A stretch of DNA of 44,866 nucleotides from Deltaproteobacteria bacterium. Its GTDB lineage: Bacteria; Desulfobacterota; Desulfobulbia; Desulfobulbales; Desulfurivibrionaceae. Where the stretch lies: contig JAJZRF010000020.1 of NCBI GenBank assembly GCA_021847425.1, positions 1 through 44,866 of the forward strand. The letters are read 5' to 3'. Numbering within the stretch: the stretch's first letter is position 1; every line of letters starts with the position of its first letter. A program made the position numbers and the translations under genes. Positions 40,883 through 44,866 of the stretch are shown here, piece by piece. A model generated the notes under the pieces. That model was not told the origin of the DNA. It made no database searches and saw only the letters and a list, made by a program, of their open reading frames with translations.

Positions 40883-41269
40883 TTATTTCTTCACCGCAAT
40901 CGGGCGCATGGCGTCGTCAACCGCAACAAAGGTGAAAATCCCCTCGATGGCTTTTTCCCGGGTCATGTCATACATCTGTTCAAGATAGACGGTCACCCGC
41001 ACCTGGATGCTGGTCCTGCCGACCTTGACCACCTGGCCGACCAACTCGACAAAGGTTCCGGCCGGGATCGGCGTTTTGAACTCGATGCGGTCCGAACAGA
41101 CGGTGACGGTTTTTTGCCGGGAGAAGCGGGTGGCGGTGATAAAGGCTGCTTCGTCCATCCACTGCAGGGCCGTGCCGCCGAACAGGGTGGCGTAGTGGTT
41201 GGTGGTGTTGGGGAAAACCGCCTTGGTGATCCGGGTTTCAGCGGCTTCCATTTGCTGGGTAATGTCCAT
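40883..41269 (-). CDS. YciA-type acyl-CoA thioesterase
   Basis: 128 residues with a hotdog fold: TRITKAVFPNTTNHYATLFG then GTALQWMDEAAFITATRFSR, where the Asp-Glu and the Asn-His region form the active site, and VCSDRIEFKTPIPAGTFVEL. It hydrolyses acyl-CoA esters in the cytoplasm. Start at 41269 follows GAGGTGGCC. The last residues (AVDDAMRPIAVKK) agree with the family's end. Confidence 0.88.
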   Translation of the reverse strand: MDITQQMEAAETRITKAVFPNTTNHYATLFGGTALQWMDEAAFITATRFSRQKTVTVCSDRIEFKTPIPAGTFVELVGQVVKVGRTSIQVRVTVYLEQMYDMTREKAIEGIFTFVAVDDAMRPIAVKK

Positions 41270-41334
41270 GGCCACCTCATGAAGGGTGAAAAGTGAAGAG
41301 TTTAGAATGAAGAATGTTTTTCGGGAGCCGTTGT

Positions 41335-41381
41335 GAAAAAAGGGTGCGAGCAGGACGGGCAATGCGCCAGATCCTGCTCGC
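41335..41381 (-). terminator. terminator of the His-rich small gene
   Basis: GCGAGCAGGA and TCCTGCTCGC pair over 10 bp and are followed on the minus strand by CCCTTTTTT. It lies 15 bp past the stop of the small gene. Confidence 0.8.
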
Positions 41382-41396
41382 AGACGGGTTCTCTGC

Positions 41397-41519
41397 TTAC
41401 ATTGAGATCAGGTACAACGCCGCGATAACGCAGAGAAAAATAATCCCCACCTTGATGCAGGTATCCGGTTCATCGTGGCCGTAGCCGTGGGGGTCGTCGT
41501 GGTGATCATGCTCGCTCAT
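41397..41519 (-). CDS. 40-residue His-rich membrane peptide
   Basis: MSEHDHHDDPHGYGHDEPDT followed by CIKVGIIFLCVIAALYLISM: a metal-ligand-rich N-terminus and one C-terminal membrane helix. A perfect AGGAGG lies 8 nt before the ATG and a terminator follows, so it is a complete gene unit too short for usual gene finding. The role is unknown; metal binding at the membrane is a guess. Confidence 0.75.
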   Translation of the reverse strand: MSEHDHHDDPHGYGHDEPDTCIKVGIIFLCVIAALYLISM

Positions 41520-41589
41520 CTGTAAAGTCCTCCTGGATGTGGGTGTAATGGTGATGGTTCTCTAATAACAAAGGGTTGTACAACGTTTT

Positions 41590-42108
41590 TCATTCTACAC
41601 GCTTCACTTGCAGCTTTTCACTCTCTTCCCGGACCCACGCCTCGACCTCAGCCGGGGATGGCATCCGGCCGGCGCATTTCACCGTGTTGTTGATGATCAG
41701 GGCCGGTGTTTTTGTTACCCCGAACCGCCAGATCTCGTCAAGATCATGCACCGATTCCATGTCCGCGGCCAGAGCGAATTTTTGCAGGGCCTCAAAGAGC
41801 AGACCACTGAGTTTGTTGCAGGTCACGCAGCCCGAGCCCAGCACCCGGATGGTGAGGATTCCCGGCGCGGGGCTCTGTATTCCTTGGCGCCGCCGGTATT
41901 CGACGCGCAAGGCCTCGCGGTAGATCGGCTCCGCAGTCATGGGAACGTAATTTTCCCCGGCGATGGCAGCAAAAAGAAAATCCACCGCGGCATCTTCCGG
42001 CATCTGTTCGCGCAAAGCCTTGTTCAGGGCCTGGTCAAGGCCGATCAACCCGACATTGGCCGAGCCGATTCGGATGGTCCGGGGTGCGGGTCTGTCCTGG
42101 CTTTCCAT
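41590..42108 (-). CDS. protein with thioredoxin-like C-terminal domain
   Basis: 172 residues. The C-terminal half (residues about 87-165) is a thioredoxin_3-type fold: LTIRVLGSGCVTCNKLSGLL with a CxxC, then VTKTPALIINNTVKCAGRMP with cis-Pro and a third Cys. The N-terminal half (RIGSANVGLIGLDQALNKAL) is distinct and unassigned, with a conserved-looking YREALRVEYRRRQG. It may be a redox regulator. Start at 42108 follows AGGAACCCC. Confidence 0.65.
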   Translation of the reverse strand: MESQDRPAPRTIRIGSANVGLIGLDQALNKALREQMPEDAAVDFLFAAIAGENYVPMTAEPIYREALRVEYRRRQGIQSPAPGILTIRVLGSGCVTCNKLSGLLFEALQKFALAADMESVHDLDEIWRFGVTKTPALIINNTVKCAGRMPSPAEVEAWVREESEKLQVKRVE

Positions 42109-42200
42109 GGGGTTCCTGTTTTTTGCCGAGGCATTTGTCAAGGTTGCGTGAAATACATTCCCCGCCATTCCAGAGCGAGACTCCGGTCAAGCAAGTTTTG

Positions 42201-44866
42201 CTAAAAAAGGTGCAGCTGCCGGCTGCTGTCATTCCTCCGTTTGGGCAGGGATTGCCCAGCCTCGGTCAGCAGGGAGGCCGGAATCTCCTCAATAAACCGG
42301 GAGGTGCGATGATCGGCGGTCCGGTTGAAAATGGTGCGGCTTGCCGCAGCGCTTAAGACCAGATTTTCCCGTGCTCTGGTCATGGCAACATAGAGGAGAC
42401 GGCGTTCTTCTTCCACGTCGGAGTGCAGGTTGGCAATGGTGCAGGGGAGGACATCCTCCTCAAGTCCGGCCAGAAAGACCACCGGAAACTCCAGCCCCTT
42501 GGCTGCATGCATGGTCATGAGAGCCACTGCTTCGGCCCGCTCGTCGTATATGGTGGCCTGGGCGTTTTGTCTGAGGTGTTCGCAAAACGCCTGGAGATTA
42601 TTGCCAAAGGCGTTGGCCAGTTGGAGCAGCCGCGCGGCCTCAGGCTCCTGGGGATCAATGCCCAGACCGGGCATGGCCTCGGCCAGGGGCAGGGCAAGGC
42701 CATGTTCCGCAGCCTTACGGAAATTCTTGAGGGTTTCGCCCGCCTTGCGGATGATTTTTGCCGCGCTGGCGGGAAGTGGCAGGGTGAGCGCCTCTCCATG
42801 GAAATCATGGCTGCGGAGGGGCAGTTCTTTTTCCAGCAAGGAGAGGGTTGCCTCTCCAATCCCGGGAAGGTCTGCAATCAGCAGGAGATGCTCGCTCAAG
42901 CTCGCGTCCGCTGCGCTGGCCAGCAGAAAATGGCAGGCGCCCTTCAGGGCTGGCTTCAGGTAAAAGGGGGTGGCGCCAACAAGCTGAAAGGGGATGCCTT
43001 TGCGGTGCAAGGCTTCGGCAATGGGTCCGGCCATCTGGCTGAGCCGGTAGAGCACGGCGAAGTCGGCAAAGCCCCGGGCTTGGTCGCAGGACCGGTCCGT
43101 ATGCCGGGAAAGGCTGTTGATCCCGCCCAATCCCTCTTCGATGCGTCGCACGATAAACTCCGCCTCGGCCTGGGCGCTTGCTGCCTGATGCCACTCGATA
43201 AGGGTTGCGCTGGCGCTTTCGGCCAGAAGCTGGGTGTCGCCGCTCTGCCGGTTGCGGCGGATGAGGGCCGCCGCGCCGTCGATAATAGCCGGAGCCGAAC
43301 GGTAGTTGCGGATCAGGGCCAGGGTGGTGACGCCCTCCCTTTCCAGGAACCGCTGGAACAGGGTGAGATCGCTGCCGCGAAATCCGTAGATCGCCTGGTT
43401 GGGGTCGCCGATGGCAAATATCCGCGCTTGCGCGCCGAGCAGCAGGACCAGCTGGTACTGGGGATGGTTGAGGTCCTGAAATTCATCAACAAAGAGATGG
43501 GCCACATGACCGGCAAGGGCGGGGTCGCACTGGAGGCGTTCCACGCACCAGGGGATGACCAGGTCAAGGTCAATGGCCTGGTGCGGCGTAAGCGAGGCAA
43601 GATAGCGCTGGAGGAGCTCCGGAAAACCGGCGTCGGTGGGGAGCGTCCCCCGGTTGAGCTGGTCAACATAGCCTGCCAGTTGCTTTTTAAGGATATGGTG
43701 TTCGGCCCGGGGCCAGTCCGGGAAGGTCTTGCGCAGATAAAGGTCGCGCTGGTCCTCGCCGATAACCATGAGATCGGGGTTTCCCTTGCGCAACAGGGCA
43801 AGACAATAGGCATGGAAGGTGCCCACGAAGATGGCCTGGGCTGTCTCGCCGAGATCGCGGCTCAGGCGCTCTTGCATCTCGCGGGCCGCCCGGTTGGTGA
43901 AGGTGATGGCCACCATCTCTTTGGGACGGGCATGCTCCGTGGCCAGCAGATGTTCGATCCTGGCCACCAGGGTAAAGGTCTTGCCGGTGCCCGGTCCGGC
44001 AGCCACCAGGATGGTTTGCGCCCTGCTAATGATGGCGGCGAGCTGTTCCGGATTGGGGTTCCTCGGCGGCTGGGGCCGGTCTGCGGGCGGAGCGGGTTTT
44101 TCCGCAAGGGCTAGCGGGCTGCGTTCCTGTTTTTTTGCGGGCGGGGCGGGCTTTTTCCCGGCAAACAGGCTGATCTGGCCAGCCAGCTCCTCCCGCTCGC
44201 CTTCGGCAAAGACCCGGATCACCCCGAATTCGCCGTCGTAGCCAGGGGTGCGGATGACCCTGCCCGTGCGGATGCGGGCCACTGCCTCGCCCAGCACCAG
44301 GGACATATGGTTGATTTCCTCCACCGGCGTATCGAGCAGCAGGGCAAACTCCGAACCGAAGCGGTCGATGACCCTCCCGTACAGGGCCATCACTCCCTTG
44401 GTGGCCGGGCCTGTGCCGAGAATCTCGCTCAGCACCTCGGGCAGCGGGATAAGGCTGTGCACCGCAGGGGAACCGGGCGGGTAATACGGCTCTGTCCGTT
44501 GGGCCAGTTCCATGACCCGGTGCAGCACCCCCACGGTCAGGGGCTTGCCGCAGACCGGGCAGATGGCCCCGAGTTTACGGGTTTCGGCGGGCTCAAGACA
44601 GACCCGGCAGTTCCGGTGGCCGTCGGCATGGTATTTTCCCTCTTCCGGGTAGAATTCCACCGTTGCGGCAAAACCGCCGGTCAGGGGATTTTTCAGGGCC
44701 TGGCGCAGATCGAAGAAGTTGAAGCCGGTGTTGAAGATGTTGGCCTCCCTCCCCAACTTGGCAGGAGAATGGCAATCGGAATTGGAGATCAGGGCGAAGC
44801 GGTCCAGGGCAGGGATCAGCCGGTTCATGTCCGGGTCCGAGGAGAGGCCGGTTTCCAGGGCAAAGA
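42201..44866 (-). CDS. EndoQ-like PHP nuclease fused to UvrD-type helicase (5' truncated)
   Basis: The frame runs off the window (ALETGLSSDPDMNRLIPALD is open upstream of the first Met). The N-terminal part is PHP/EndoQ-like: SNSDCHSPAKLGREANIF, FYPEEGKYHADGHRNCRVCL, and the zinc ribbon CRVCL with CPVCGKPL. The rest, from about residue 260, is a superfamily 1 helicase: Walker A AAGPGTGKT, FVDEFQDLNHPQYQLV, YGFRGSD, and a C-terminal MTMHAAKGLEFPVVFLAGLE and VAMTRARENLVLSA. EndoQ cleaves beside deaminated bases, so the fusion suggests coupled damage incision and unwinding. Confidence 0.85.
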   Translation of the reverse strand, partial: FALETGLSSDPDMNRLIPALDRFALISNSDCHSPAKLGREANIFNTGFNFFDLRQALKNPLTGGFAATVEFYPEEGKYHADGHRNCRVCLEPAETRKLGAICPVCGKPLTVGVLHRVMELAQRTEPYYPPGSPAVHSLIPLPEVLSEILGTGPATKGVMALYGRVIDRFGSEFALLLDTPVEEINHMSLVLGEAVARIRTGRVIRTPGYDGEFGVIRVFAEGEREELAGQISLFAGKKPAPPAKKQERSPLALAEKPAPPADRPQPPRNPNPEQLAAIISRAQTILVAAGPGTGKTFTLVARIEHLLATEHARPKEMVAITFTNRAAREMQERLSRDLGETAQAIFVGTFHAYCLALLRKGNPDLMVIGEDQRDLYLRKTFPDWPRAEHHILKKQLAGYVDQLNRGTLPTDAGFPELLQRYLASLTPHQAIDLDLVIPWCVERLQCDPALAGHVAHLFVDEFQDLNHPQYQLVLLLGAQARIFAIGDPNQAIYGFRGSDLTLFQRFLEREGVTTLALIRNYRSAPAIIDGAAALIRRNRQSGDTQLLAESASATLIEWHQAASAQAEAEFIVRRIEEGLGGINSLSRHTDRSCDQARGFADFAVLYRLSQMAGPIAEALHRKGIPFQLVGATPFYLKPALKGACHFLLASAADASLSEHLLLIADLPGIGEATLSLLEKELPLRSHDFHGEALTLPLPASAAKIIRKAGETLKNFRKAAEHGLALPLAEAMPGLGIDPQEPEAARLLQLANAFGNNLQAFCEHLRQNAQATIYDERAEAVALMTMHAAKGLEFPVVFLAGLEEDVLPCTIANLHSDVEEERRLLYVAMTRARENLVLSAAASRTIFNRTADHRTSRFIEEIPASLLTEAGQSLPKRRNDSSRQLHLF

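Overview
The window looks like a chromosomal segment of a sulfate-reducer-type deltaproteobacterium (Desulfobacterota; a Desulfobulbales-like organism is my best guess). The grounds are GC-rich core genes, a NrfH/NrfA-type nitrite reductase beside an octaheme HAO-like cytochrome, LarC, a DUF748 giant, and an EndoQ-like/UvrD helicase fusion. The taxon is an inference; nothing here fixes it.

Left core (1-15955): the tail of a Crp/FNR regulator, a LysR regulator, a PilZ protein, a DoxX-like membrane protein, a DUF748 envelope protein, then the coupled pgpA/larC/VTT group, fmt and def (separated from the VTT gene by a 135-nt strongly structured intergenic element), a relBE-type toxin-antitoxin pair, priA, galU and tilS.

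Mobile region (15983-31591): a 15.6-kb element integrated into the 3' part of tRNA-Arg(CCG), bounded by 51-bp direct repeats (attL/attR), with a tyrosine integrase at its right edge. Its cargo is a toxin-antitoxin pair at each end, an overlapping trio of small helix-turn-helix genes ending in a Rep-like protein, a block of envelope/lipoprotein genes with a VirD4/TraG-like coupling ATPase, two small genes divergent from a 1110-residue MOBQ relaxase-helicase with an oriT-like gap between them, and an iteron-like repeat field. I see no VirB4 ATPase or recognisable mating-pair machinery, so it is best read as a mobilizable element that brings its own relaxosome and coupling protein. Nested inside it is a 669-bp non-autonomous Tn7-like mini-element (26-bp terminal inverted repeats, three dispersed plus four tandem internal sites, 5-bp target duplication) carrying a truncated and frameshifted NYN-nuclease gene.

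Right core (31592-44866): a nitrite-ammonification cluster on the minus strand. It comprises an octaheme HAO-like cytochrome, nrfH, nrfA and a NapH-like polyferredoxin, preceded by a chemoreceptor with a NIT (nitrate/nitrite sensing) domain. Closely related FNR-type palindromes lie before the chemoreceptor and before the polyferredoxin gene. Then come a CheY, several small stress or unknown proteins, a YciA-type thioesterase, a 40-residue His-rich membrane peptide, a thioredoxin-fold protein, and the 5'-truncated EndoQ-like/UvrD fusion running off the window.
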